Both the position numbers and the translations under genes were made by a program. Positions 7,728 to 17,600 of a DNA stretch of 64,000 nucleotides are shown piece by piece; the first letter of the stretch is position 1, and every line of letters begins with the position of its first letter. The notes under the pieces are model-generated. The model was not told the DNA's origin. It searched no databases and worked only from the letters and a program-made list of their open reading frames with translations. The stretch covers positions 62,001-126,000 of the forward strand of contig CAZUGQ010000004.1 in NCBI GenBank assembly GCA_964620125.1. The letters are read 5' to 3'. The DNA is from OLB6 sp964620125. Its GTDB lineage: Bacteria > Bacteroidota > Ignavibacteria > Kapaibacteriales > Kapaibacteriaceae.

Positions 7728-10700
7728 TTAGTGAACAACCGTTAGGATTTGGTCGTCACTTGTGTAGTGGCCTGAAACAACACGGTAGAAGTAGGTACCG
7801 GCTGGGAGGTTGGACACATCAATTGTGAGTTCATACTCACCGGCTACTTGGCTTTCATTCACCAGGTCCATGATGTGAACACCCATGGCGTTATAGAGAG
7901 CGATACGCGTTGGACCATTGAGGCCAATCGAGTAGTTGATTACTGCTGAGCCGCTCACTGGGTTTGGTGCAATTGGTTGCACTGCAAACCTGGTATTGCT
8001 GATGTTCACAAGGCGCATGTTCTTGGCACAGTTCTGCAGGACTTCAACTTCGCCTGGTTCATCATGGAAGAGCACATACTGATGGCTCTGGCCAGGACCG
8101 TCGGAATTGTTAAAGTCTACTGGGTAGCTGTACAAGCCAATCGGTGAGTGATAAGGCTTGTTCGGATCCTTACCAGGAGCCAGGTAGGAGTCAAACGTGA
8201 TCTTGAACAGTGGACCACCAGCACTTGTAATTGGCTGTGCGGTTTCAATGTCAATTTCAAGCATGCTCGGAGTTACCTGATCAACCTTGATAAAGCGACC
8301 ACCTTGCATTTGTGTCCCGTTTGTGATCAGTGCCCATGAACCATCGGCGTTCTTAATGCGTGGCTTGAGCAACGTTTCGTCATACGATACACGCAGACGC
8401 AGTTCGCTCAGACCGGATACGTCCACTGCTTCTGGAGCTGCGCGAAGTTCAACTGGTATATCGATTGACTTTGCAACTTCAACCCTGTAGTCTGTTCCAA
8501 TGAAGTTTGTGGTTTCAAGGAAGAGTCCATCTCCGGTAAGCTGCGCTGTTTGAGTCTTGCCGTTTGCTGCGTCCGTGATTTCCACACTGGCGGTAAACAC
8601 GTTAGGACGATAAGACATGCTCTGAGCTTGTGCCTTGGGTGAGCTGAGGAAGTTCACATCCTGTCCATTTCGGATCTTGGTGACAACATCCGGAATGAAT
8701 TGTACCGGCACAACACCCTCTTGTCCAGGTGCAACGTCGATGAACTGATCCGTGATAATGAAGTTATCGGCATCCGGACCAGCAGGTTGGCCGATATTGA
8801 AGCGACGCGTGGATGCTTCCGTGTGACGAATGCGAATGGTCATGTCTGTGGAATTGAAGACATACTGCTCGGCATTCGATCCTTGTACGGTGAAGTCTCC
8901 ACCGGTTACCAATGCGGTAAGCGTGTAGGAAGGTGTATACGGAGCAGCACCATCGGTCATATCTGCCGGTGTGGTAACCACCTCATAATCAACTGAGTAG
9001 CTGCCCGAAGCATTCGGGTTGAAGCTCACAGTCATTTCGCGGCTTTCGCCGGGAGCCAAACGCCATGGATTGGCTGGCGTAGGACCGTACACTACAGCAA
9101 AGTTGGCTGTTGGAGTAGTGAAGCGGATATCCGTAATCACCACGTCATGCGTACCCTTGGTGTCGCCAGTCGTTGGATTGGTGAGATCCTGATAATGTTC
9201 GTTGACGAGTGCTATCGTCGTGGTGGCAAGTGGAGCACCGGCTTGGAAGGTGCCAAAGTCGTAGTCAGCACCTTTCACTTGTGGTTGCCATGCAATACCA
9301 CTCAGTTGGACAACATATTCCGGAACTTCCGAGCTGGAATTCGGGAACACAAGCTCTGCTGCATAATTGTTACGTTCTGCACCTCGGTTAGCAACTTCCG
9401 TTGGAACGAATGCAACGGTGATGAAACGCTGTTTTGCGTTCGGGTTGCTGCCAGTAAGTTGAGTTGGGAATGTTCCAACATCTCCATTATCCACGATTGT
9501 GAATGCTGACGCATCAACACCGCGAATAAATGGTTGGTTGAATGTCACCGGATCATTACCATCGTTCGAGAACGTTACTTGTTGCGTATAGCGGTTGATG
9601 CCTTGATTGGTTTGCACCACGTCAATCACGCGCACATTCCAAGGCTCAGCAGAGGCATAGATGTTCGCCAGAACACCATTACCTGTGAGCGCTGCAATGG
9701 AGTCGACAACCGTAGCATTAGAGAAGAACGGTACATTCAGAGTGTGCTGAACGCCGGCAACTCCGTTCGGGGTGTACGTAACGCGGAACTTATAACGTTC
9801 GGAAGCCTTAAGTGTAAGTGGGAAGGCCGACTTCAGTTCTGAACCATCCAAATTCTGGAAGTCTTTGAAGTTTGGTTGGGCAGCTACCATTGCCTCGTCA
9901 TAGCCTGTAATGATAAGGTCAACCTTACCACCATTGATGATCTCCACTTCCTTAGGAATACCGGGGTGATTAGCCGGAACATTTACCCAGCTTTGATCAC
10001 CTACATAAATCGTAGGTTCTTCACCACGGACGCGCAGTTCAGCAGTTAGCTGTTCAAAGCACTCAAGCTTGACGATAACAGTATCGAGCTTTTCACGTGT
10101 GTCCTCGATAACAGCACAGATTTGAACAACTTGCTCGCCAGACGGGGGGATGGTGAATGAAGTTGGGCTAAACGAGTAAACATTGGGGAAGTACTTTGCC
10201 CGAACTTCTTCAACCGTCACTTCACGATCTGTGCTCAAGTTCTTGATTCGAAGATCTTGGCAGAACGGTGTGCGGAAGGGAATTACGCCAAAGTCAATCT
10301 TCTTGGGATCCCAATCAATTTTGTCGGCAATGTAGGTATACGTTTTCTCAACAAACTTGCCAGAGCGTGACACAACACGCACGGTACCGCTTGCATCCTT
10401 TGTTTTGTCCTGAACATTCAGCCAAAAGCGAATGCTCTTATCGCCAGGATTAAACTCAGGATCTTCGACGAATTCGTAGTTCACAAGAGCGTCGGCATAC
10501 ACTCCGAAGATTGAGCCACAAGGACTGTCATCCGGTTGGATTTTACCTTCGCCAATTACATTACCACAAACAATGTTTTCAGTAACCGCTAGCGAATCTG
10601 GACATGGAATGGCCAAATCAATCGAGACAGGTGTTCCGTAAGCACGCCCTTGAGCAAGGCCATCAAGCGATCCATACGTCCACGCAGCCCACTTCACATC

Positions 10701-12191
10701 GTCGCTTGTGCTTTCAACGATGTGATCCCCAACACCAACAGCCGAGCGGATGTACGAGAACTCCGTTCCTTGGATCTCGCGCATTGCTCCACCAAGAGCA
10801 GAGGTGAGTGGCTTGTTATCGAACTTGATTTTACCGGCATCGACTGATCTAAAGGTGATGTTGAAGAAGTTGTCCATGCCTTCGGGAGAATGGAACACTC
10901 CATAGTTTGCCCAGCGATCAACAGATGGGATGTACTGCAACATGGGCATTCCGCTCTCTACCGTTGGATGGCCTTGCGTAGACTCATCCTTGCCTTGCGC
11001 CGTTGGAGGGATGATGCGAGCCCATGACTTGCCGTACTGACCCATAATGATGGGCTTGTCACTTTCCCAATACGTAGCAACTTCAACAGACGTTTTCAAC
11101 TCTGTTTCGCCACGATTCAAAAGCCACTCATTGGCCAAGCCACCGCCATTTTGACGCATGGCCTTTACGGTGGTGCCGTCTTCCAAAGCGATAACACGGA
11201 TCACATCGCCGCGGTCATCGTCAATACCGAAGTCAGCCAACGCCGCACCAGTAACCCGCATCGGGCCATACATGCACGGAACAGTCACGAACCGAGTGCC
11301 ACCCATTTCCATTGGAAGCATGGCATCATGAACGTTGTTCCGAACGAAGTGTGCCTCTGTAGCAAACATTCCTGTTGGTGGCAAAACATCGGGATACCGC
11401 ATCACAGCAACCTTGGTGTGACCAGAAATCACACCCACTGGACGGCTTGAACGAACCCATGTGCCCGAGAGATCAGAGTTAAACTCTTTGTTTCTGGCAG
11501 GATCAATCTTACCCTTGATAAGGTAGGTATCTCCTCGATTCAGCGTCACTGTACCGGTAGAATTCGTTGGAACTGAAGGCGTTTCACGTCCACCTTCGGT
11601 AGTCCACGTTGGTGTGTACGAAACAACCGTGTTATCGTATGCAGCAACAACCAGAATTTGCGCAGGGCGGTACTTTGGATCTGTAGCGCTATAGCGATCC
11701 TGGTACATGTTCATCGTGTAGTAGTTCTTGCCCCACGCTTCTACCGGTAGGTGGCGGGCAAGTTCACCATTCCCCATCCATGCTTGATAGGTGTACACGG
11801 AGATTGGCTTATCACCAATCACTTCGAGACCAAGTCCATTACGCGACTCACTCTCTTCGTTCATGTACGACACGGGGATTGGAATGCGCAGCACTTCGTT
11901 CGGCTGCACTGTGTACTGCCGATTGATCTTGGTTGCTGCATTAACTTCCGATGGCGTGCGTACTACAACCGAAGCCTTCACCTTCGATGAGATGAACAGC
12001 ATCATTGGCTGTGCCATCGGCTTTTCCGTTGGGCTTGCCCACACTTGTGGGAAGGCCACCATGTATCTACGACCTTCGACCAAGCCCATGGTACCACGGG
12101 TCTCGGAAACTTGGCCCACGGCACTAAGACCGGAGGCCAACACAATGAGTGCAACGGCAAGCATCCTCATTGAAGCTGGAACGAATCGCAT
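7728..12191 (-). CDS. Giant secreted surface protein: IgGFc-binding-like N-terminus, choice-of-anchor-D repeats, T9SS sorting domain
   Basis: This 1487-aa protein has a signal peptide (residues 1-26, ending SAVGQ). An IgGFc-binding-protein-like region follows (about residues 35-530, with RYMVAFPQVW, NRGDTYLIKG and RPVGVISGHTKV). Several ASH/choice-of-anchor-D Ig-like repeats lie at about 600-1180 (for example KEVEIINGGKVDLIITG and GESREMTVSFNPNASGSY). A cohesin-like strand-rich domain (about 1205-1370) precedes a C-terminal T9SS type-A domain (APNPVSG, ALYNAMG, LPAGTYFYRVVSG). ATG start with GGAG 8 bases upstream. It is probably exported across the outer membrane and surface-anchored or released; an adhesive or structural role is inference. 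It resembles the 14628 and 37552 genes in layout. Confidence 0.82.
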   Translation of the reverse strand: MRFVPASMRMLAVALIVLASGLSAVGQVSETRGTMGLVEGRRYMVAFPQVWASPTEKPMAQPMMLFISSKVKASVVVRTPSEVNAATKINRQYTVQPNEVLRIPIPVSYMNEESESRNGLGLEVIGDKPISVYTYQAWMGNGELARHLPVEAWGKNYYTMNMYQDRYSATDPKYRPAQILVVAAYDNTVVSYTPTWTTEGGRETPSVPTNSTGTVTLNRGDTYLIKGKIDPARNKEFNSDLSGTWVRSSRPVGVISGHTKVAVMRYPDVLPPTGMFATEAHFVRNNVHDAMLPMEMGGTRFVTVPCMYGPMRVTGAALADFGIDDDRGDVIRVIALEDGTTVKAMRQNGGGLANEWLLNRGETELKTSVEVATYWESDKPIIMGQYGKSWARIIPPTAQGKDESTQGHPTVESGMPMLQYIPSVDRWANYGVFHSPEGMDNFFNITFRSVDAGKIKFDNKPLTSALGGAMREIQGTEFSYIRSAVGVGDHIVESTSDDVKWAAWTYGSLDGLAQGRAYGTPVSIDLAIPCPDSLAVTENIVCGNVIGEGKIQPDDSPCGSIFGVYADALVNYEFVEDPEFNPGDKSIRFWLNVQDKTKDASGTVRVVSRSGKFVEKTYTYIADKIDWDPKKIDFGVIPFRTPFCQDLRIKNLSTDREVTVEEVRAKYFPNVYSFSPTSFTIPPSGEQVVQICAVIEDTREKLDTVIVKLECFEQLTAELRVRGEEPTIYVGDQSWVNVPANHPGIPKEVEIINGGKVDLIITGYDEAMVAAQPNFKDFQNLDGSELKSAFPLTLKASERYKFRVTYTPNGVAGVQHTLNVPFFSNATVVDSIAALTGNGVLANIYASAEPWNVRVIDVVQTNQGINRYTQQVTFSNDGNDPVTFNQPFIRGVDASAFTIVDNGDVGTFPTQLTGSNPNAKQRFITVAFVPTEVANRGAERNNYAAELVFPNSSSEVPEYVVQLSGIAWQPQVKGADYDFGTFQAGAPLATTTIALVNEHYQDLTNPTTGDTKGTHDVVITDIRFTTPTANFAVVYGPTPANPWRLAPGESREMTVSFNPNASGSYSVDYEVVTTPADMTDGAAPYTPSYTLTALVTGGDFTVQGSNAEQYVFNSTDMTIRIRHTEASTRRFNIGQPAGPDADNFIITDQFIDVAPGQEGVVPVQFIPDVVTKIRNGQDVNFLSSPKAQAQSMSYRPNVFTASVEITDAANGKTQTAQLTGDGLFLETTNFIGTDYRVEVAKSIDIPVELRAAPEAVDVSGLSELRLRVSYDETLLKPRIKNADGSWALITNGTQMQGGRFIKVDQVTPSMLEIDIETAQPITSAGGPLFKITFDSYLAPGKDPNKPYHSPIGLYSYPVDFNNSDGPGQSHQYVLFHDEPGEVEVLQNCAKNMRLVNISNTRFAVQPIAPNPVSGSAVINYSIGLNGPTRIALYNAMGVHIMDLVNESQVAGEYELTIDVSNLPAGTYFYRVVSGHYTSDDQILTVVH

Positions 12192-12339
12192 GGAGAAACT
12201 CCAGTGTTTGAAATGAAAACAGATTCTACTTCAGGTGGTCAGTGCGGCCTGCTCGAATCAAGCCACATCCCTATAAAATAGCAGAATATTCCGTACCGGC
12301 AACTTCCGGTGAGATGTTCTACTACTTAACACAAATCGC

Positions 12340-12362
12340 AAAACTGGATGTGATCCAGTTTT
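12340..12362 (-). terminator. Inverted repeat downstream of rsmA
   Basis: A perfect 10-base inverted repeat, AAAACTGGAT-GTG-ATCCAGTTTT, lies 56 bases beyond the rsmA stop on the minus strand. The arms end in a T run, but the tail after it is only weakly U-rich. It separates rsmA from the surface-protein gene starting at 12191. The remaining sequence of this 226-base gap shows nothing else clear. Confidence 0.5.
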
Positions 12363-12417
12363 CTCCTCAGTGTCTAGCCTATTCAACACCATTGAGTCAG
12401 GTTGGTTACACCCAGTT

Positions 12418-13257
12418 TCACACACTTTGCCGTTCAAGGCCTTCCGTAGGCAAGTAGTTATCCACAGTTAACCGAAGGAACAAGTCGGCCAACTGCTCCG
12501 GTTCTAACTGTTCGGCCCTAACTTTCGAAAGGTCGAATACGCTGTCTTGCAGCTGCACCCCCTGCTGCGCAGCCCATGGACGGAGTGAATTTGACATGAC
12601 CTTTCTCCTCTGGCTAAAGGCTGCCCGCACAAACTGCTGAAACGGGGCATACGGAGCTGCAGTTACTGGCTTTTGACGAGTGTTGATAACCACAACGGAC
12701 GAGGTTACCTCTGGCTTGGGATAGAACGCGCCAGGAGAAACCTGGAAAGCAATGTGCGCCTCAGCCCCCTGCCAAACGGCAACGCTCAGAGCGCCGTAAT
12801 CCTTGGTGCCCGGGCGTGCCACCAAACGCCGCGCAACCTCTCTCTGCACCATGATCACCGCTCTTCGAAACGCACTTCGGTGCTCAAGGTACCAGAAGAT
12901 GAGATCGGAGGTGATGCTGTACGGTAGATTCCCAACCAAGAGGCCTGGGTGTGCTATAGGGTTCTGAATGAGAGCTTCTGGGCGAACGGTTCGAACGTCG
13001 GCCAAATGCCAAACGATTCGATGCCCCCATGGCTGGGCGCGGCAGTGGTCAATCGCTCGCTGATCTACATCCCAGGCGTGAATGGTACTTGCCGGACTTT
13101 CAGCTAGCCATCTGGTGAGGGCACCGGTGCCGGGACCTATTTCCAAGACGATATCATGTGGAGAAATTTCCAATGCATTAACAATCTTCCTGGCCGTTGC
13201 CGGATCCGTAAGAAAGTTCTGGCTAAAGCGCTTTCTAGGCGTGAACCCTTTACTCAC
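12418..13257 (-). CDS. rsmA: 16S rRNA (adenine-N6) dimethyltransferase
   Basis: RsmA (KsgA) dimethylates two adjacent adenines in the 3'-terminal helix of 16S rRNA late in 30S assembly, using SAM. The 279-aa protein has the family start PRKRFSQNFL, SAM motif I LEIGPGTGALT (residues 39-47), the acidic motif II in AWDVDQ and the catalytic NLPY at residues 110-113. Length is normal. The start is GTG at 13257, 5 bases from the stop of the upstream HIT gene, so the two are probably co-transcribed. One AGCCCCCT motif lies at 12763-12770. Confidence 0.93.
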   Translation of the reverse strand: MSKGFTPRKRFSQNFLTDPATARKIVNALEISPHDIVLEIGPGTGALTRWLAESPASTIHAWDVDQRAIDHCRAQPWGHRIVWHLADVRTVRPEALIQNPIAHPGLLVGNLPYSITSDLIFWYLEHRSAFRRAVIMVQREVARRLVARPGTKDYGALSVAVWQGAEAHIAFQVSPGAFYPKPEVTSSVVVINTRQKPVTAAPYAPFQQFVRAAFSQRRKVMSNSLRPWAAQQGVQLQDSVFDLSKVRAEQLEPEQLADLFLRLTVDNYLPTEGLERQSV

Positions 13258-13262
13258 GGAGC

Positions 13263-13793
13263 CTAGTCCCGTTTGGCTGATCTTGACTGATCGTCCAACC
13301 CACGTTCTGCAAATGCATCAAGAAGCTGCTTCCACATGCGTTCGAGTGCTGAGCTTATGACCTTGGTTTCGGCCATCACGGGCATAAAATTGGTGTCTCC
13401 GTTCCACCGGGGAACCACGTGAAAATGCAGGTGGTCAGGTACTCCCGCGCCAGCGGCCCGCCCAAGATTGGCACCGATGTTTATCCCATGTGGTTGAAGC
13501 TCGCGCTCAACAACTCGCACCGCCGCCTGCACCATCGTTACCAATTCACATGCGAGCGTACTATCCAACACCGACAACTGGCCTTCATGCTTCCGTGGGG
13601 CAACCAAGAGATGCCCAGCATTGTACGGATACCGGTTCAAAAGCACAACAACCTGCTCGGTGCGGGCAACAAGCAGGTTGTTTGCGGTAAACTCTTCAGC
13701 GGATGCCGCCTCACAAAGGAAACAGCTGCCACGTGAGGCGTCTGCAGCTCCGGTAACGTATTCGGAGCGCCAGGGCGACCACAGTCTGTCCAA
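13263..13793 (-). CDS. HIT-family nucleotide hydrolase/transferase
   Basis: This 176-aa protein carries the histidine triad HLHFH at residues 121-125 followed by VVPRW, the signature of the HIT superfamily. The N-terminal LWSPWRSEYV and the CFLC pair (C24, C27) are typical of bacterial Ap4A phosphorylase-like HIT proteins with a zinc site. These enzymes cleave dinucleoside polyphosphates or AMP conjugates through a nucleotidyl-histidine intermediate. The start is TTG at 13793, right behind the stop of the outer-membrane protein gene. The exact substrate is not determinable. Confidence 0.85.
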   Translation of the reverse strand: MDRLWSPWRSEYVTGAADASRGSCFLCEAASAEEFTANNLLVARTEQVVVLLNRYPYNAGHLLVAPRKHEGQLSVLDSTLACELVTMVQAAVRVVERELQPHGINIGANLGRAAGAGVPDHLHFHVVPRWNGDTNFMPVMAETKVISSALERMWKQLLDAFAERGLDDQSRSAKRD

Positions 13794-13795
13794 CG

Positions 13796-14608
13796 TTAGA
13801 TCGCGAACCTCAAATCAACACCAGCCTGCAGTGCATTGATTCGGAGGTTTGCAGATGGGCTTACTTCCGTGATTCCAAAATTGTAGTAGATGCAGGGCAC
13901 GAGGAGCAAACGTCCCATGGGAAGCTCGTACTGAGCTCCGGCCTTAACGGCAACGCGTACGGGCGACTTGTCGGGGATGTCATCCGTCCCAGTAATGATT
14001 GCTCGACCATTATTGATGTACTGGACTTCGCCAGGCTCGAACAGCGAACTGTCAAAAACAGCATTTTCCGGTTCGATGAGTTCCATGCGCTGCTCACGTT
14101 GGGCATTGACAACTATACCGAGCGTGGGACCAACAACGATGCCAAAGTTGGAGTTAAACAGGTTCAACTTGTAAATGGCTTCGATGTCTATCACCGAGTA
14201 CTCAATTTGGGCAACATGGCGAACTGAACTTTGCACTACTGACCCATCTGGTGCAAGCGAAGGTAGCTGATCTCCTGGCTCCTCGTAATACGCAGGCAGA
14301 TAACTGTACACAACCCTCGCGATGATGGATGACTTACTATCCTTTGGAGATCCAAGCAGATACTCCGCACTCACACCGAAATAGTAGCCGTTGCCTGACC
14401 CCTGAGTGAAGTCCGGGCACAACACATCTCCTGCTACAGACTGGAATCCGGACGCATGCAGTGACCGATTGTACCCCGCCACAGGCCCCACATAGATGCG
14501 TGGCTTAGACTTTGCCGGCACCAACGGGTTTGCTAACTCCTGCTGTGCTGAAAGTATGCCCGCACCCACTACTCCAATTGTGAGCACAGTTATCCAAACG
14601 TTCCTCAT
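13796..14608 (-). CDS. Predicted outer-membrane beta-barrel protein
   Basis: This 270-aa protein has a signal peptide (MRNVWITVLTIGVVGAGILSAQ) followed by alternating amphipathic segments such as PRIYVGPVAGYNRSL, NFGIVVGPTLGIVVNAQ and RVAVKAGAQYELPMGRLLLV. It ends in a hydrophobic strand with an aromatic near the terminus (LQAGVDLRFAI), as in porin-like barrels of Bacteroidota. The ATG at 14608 is preferred over one 10 codons upstream because the signal peptide starts there and the upstream start would lie inside the preceding gene; AGGG lies upstream. Specific function unknown. The gene lies just downstream of the 1329-aa surface-protein gene and may be co-transcribed with it. Confidence 0.6.
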   Translation of the reverse strand: MRNVWITVLTIGVVGAGILSAQQELANPLVPAKSKPRIYVGPVAGYNRSLHASGFQSVAGDVLCPDFTQGSGNGYYFGVSAEYLLGSPKDSKSSIIARVVYSYLPAYYEEPGDQLPSLAPDGSVVQSSVRHVAQIEYSVIDIEAIYKLNLFNSNFGIVVGPTLGIVVNAQREQRMELIEPENAVFDSSLFEPGEVQYINNGRAIITGTDDIPDKSPVRVAVKAGAQYELPMGRLLLVPCIYYNFGITEVSPSANLRINALQAGVDLRFAI

Positions 14609-14627
14609 GTTGTACCCTGTGTGGCTG

Positions 14628-17600
14628 TTAGTTGACAATTAAAACCGGAAGTGCTACCTCTCCACTTCCGTACTGCAAAATCAGGCTGTACAGTCCTGAT
14701 GGCCAAGATGTGACCGAAAAAATACAATGATGGCTGCCCTTTTCCAACGCCAGCGTATTCGATAGCGTGCTTCGGGTGCCTTGCACATCAACCAGATATA
14801 CCAGCACGTGCATGGATTGTGATGTTTCGATCACGGCATTGATGCTACCATGTGCTGGTTGCTGAACCAACTTGAGGGTAGCCATTTCTCTGCCTTCCAA
14901 CCGAATCATTCGCTTCAAACCTCCACACACCTGTACATTGAAGAAAGCACTGTTCTCGGACGGTGCTGTGCATTGGTTTTCTTCAACCAACACTCGAATC
15001 TCAGTCTCCGTCGGATCCTTCCACAGAACTTGCCCCCTGATGCTTGCCTGAATCTCGAAGGGCGACCGTACCGACTGATTCAACGCCACACGTACACCTT
15101 TGGTCACACTCTCGAGTGCTACCTGATCCGTGAACACTCCATCTGCATGGCGTATTTGGATATCTACCGTTCCCAATTCGGGTATCCAGCGATCTCTTGG
15201 GCACTCAACGGTGAAGACGATGTTTTCAGCAACGGAGCGCTCTTGGGTTGAGCGAATGTTTATGTCTGCCGTAATCACTTCACCAATACTGGGCGAAGGT
15301 GGCACCTGCACATCAACATTTATAGAACCCGACGCTACTTGGATAGGTATGTGCACAACCTCTCGTCTATCCGGTGAATAGGTAACCTCGACCATAAGTT
15401 CAGCAATGTTAGACCGAGTTAACGAGCACCGCAGATCAACGAGTACACTTGAATCCGGCTGTATCGATGTGGGCAAGGCAAGTGGAATGGAAAGGGGCTC
15501 ACCGTCAAGTGTTGCAGTAACCGACTCCAGAAGAACAGGCACATTGCCGGTGTTTCGCACGTGCACGTGTGCCACCGTGTCAACACAGGTAGACAGAGCT
15601 AGGGGTGCAATGACCTGCACATCCAGGTTCTCGACTGGCTCGGGAACGCCAACACCGTGAATTCGTACTCGGCGTGCAACCTGCTGACCATAAGGGGCTG
15701 CATCACAGACTATATCCACGAACACCTCGTGCACACCAACTCGCTGAGGACGAAAGCTGACGAGTGATTCATGAGCTGTTCCAGTTGCCATCACGTGCGG
15801 AGCAGTCATCATGGTGGTAAACAAACTGCCTATATCAGGTCCGGAAAGCTGTGTAGCAGTAATGGTTAGGTTCTCCGTGCCATACGATTCGATGATCGCT
15901 GCTATGCTGTCCTTGCTGCTGCCAACAACAACGGAGCCCATGTCTACATCAATCGTGCGAACTGCTGGGATTGTTCCCACGCCAAGGAGAATGATTCTCA
16001 CAGTGTCGTGGTATCGCCAATCAACCGTAATCAGGATGGTGTCGGCAACGCTGCCTTCCGTGTTGGGCGTGAAGGTTAAAGGCACGTCAACCGACTCGTA
16101 AGGCGCCATCGGTCGTGGAAGCGTAAAACCGTTGGCATCGAATGCTCCAAGCAACACATGCAGCACCGTGTCAAGGACACACGCGGATTCACCTGCATTC
16201 TGCAGGCGTACTGTTGTATCACACGGCTGGCCAACACGCCGCCTTCCCCAATCAATCACCAGTCCACGTACGTCCGGACGAATACCCCTTCCTCTGTAGG
16301 TGACGGTGCGGTCAGGCACTGTTGAACTGTTGATAGTATCTGTTCGAACCCAGGAACTCATCGCAGTGGGAGTAAAGCAAACAGACACCCACACGGTATC
16401 ACCCACGCCCAGCAGAAAGGGTAACCGTAAACCTGCTGTGTCAACCACAAATGGTTCTAGCACACGATCCAGAACAAGCCTGGTGATGAGTACGGGTTGA
16501 GTTCCAACATTGATGACTGGAGTTCGCTTACACAGTGTGTCGCCAATCCGCACTGCACCAAAGTCTAGGTCTTCTGCAATCAGATCCGCTCGGATCAATC
16601 GGGATATGGGTATTGCTCGTTCAAGGCCGCAACCAAGCTCTACGAAAAGTGTTCCATTGGCAGGACTACCTGAGCTATCGTATCGAAAGCAGATGTCAAC
16701 CCAAGCCGTGTCCTTCGGCGGTATCTCAAGGCGATACGAATTGGTGTCTACCAGACTAAATCGAATATCGCCCTGTATACGAACGTTCTCTACGACCAGC
16801 GGTCGATCTCCGTCGTTGACAATCGGTACGCGCTCGCAACCAGAATACACGGTATCGTCTATGTCTATCCGCGATGGCACTGAGAGTGTTGGAGCATGGT
16901 ACTGATACAACCACTCTCTGCCGTTGCCTTGAGAATCCCACGCATGGATAACCAACTGAGCATCCGCCCAGAGATTACGAACTCGGGCTTCTACGCTGCG
17001 AGTTCCTAACGTATCCTGTGGCTCAGTGATGAGCCAATCATAGTTGTACGTTCTGGAGGTTTGTACGGTGAGGTTCTCTAAAAGAGGATCATTGATCGAC
17101 GTATCGGTGACAGTACCAACAACGTTTCCGCAATCAACAGTGAGGTAAAACCGTGGGGGTGTTGGATCCACAGGCGTCTCTTTGTCGAATGAGATGCCCG
17201 CAAGGTTGGCATACGAATCGGCACGGCTCATGCCATACATGATCGCACTGAACCTTCCGCTATCAGAACTGATCGTATGTGTTCCTGTTGACAGTTGAAC
17301 GTTGGCCCAGTGAAGTGTGGACGATGGCATTACCTGCCACTGGAGAAGGGGCTCAACCTCTACCGCCAGCCGACCATCAATGCGAAGAGTTGAGAGCGCC
17401 TCGCGCTCGGCTACCAGGTTCACATAGTAATGATAGCGCTGGCTGGCACCCAGCTCCTGCTGGGGTAACAACTCCGGAAAACGGAATGTGGCACTTTGCA
17501 CAAATTGATCGGTTGCCGGCAAAACAACCATCGCAGGGTCGCCATCAAGTGAGAGTGCATTTCCTTCCTGATACTGGCGGCTTGGCATCACCTGCGCTGC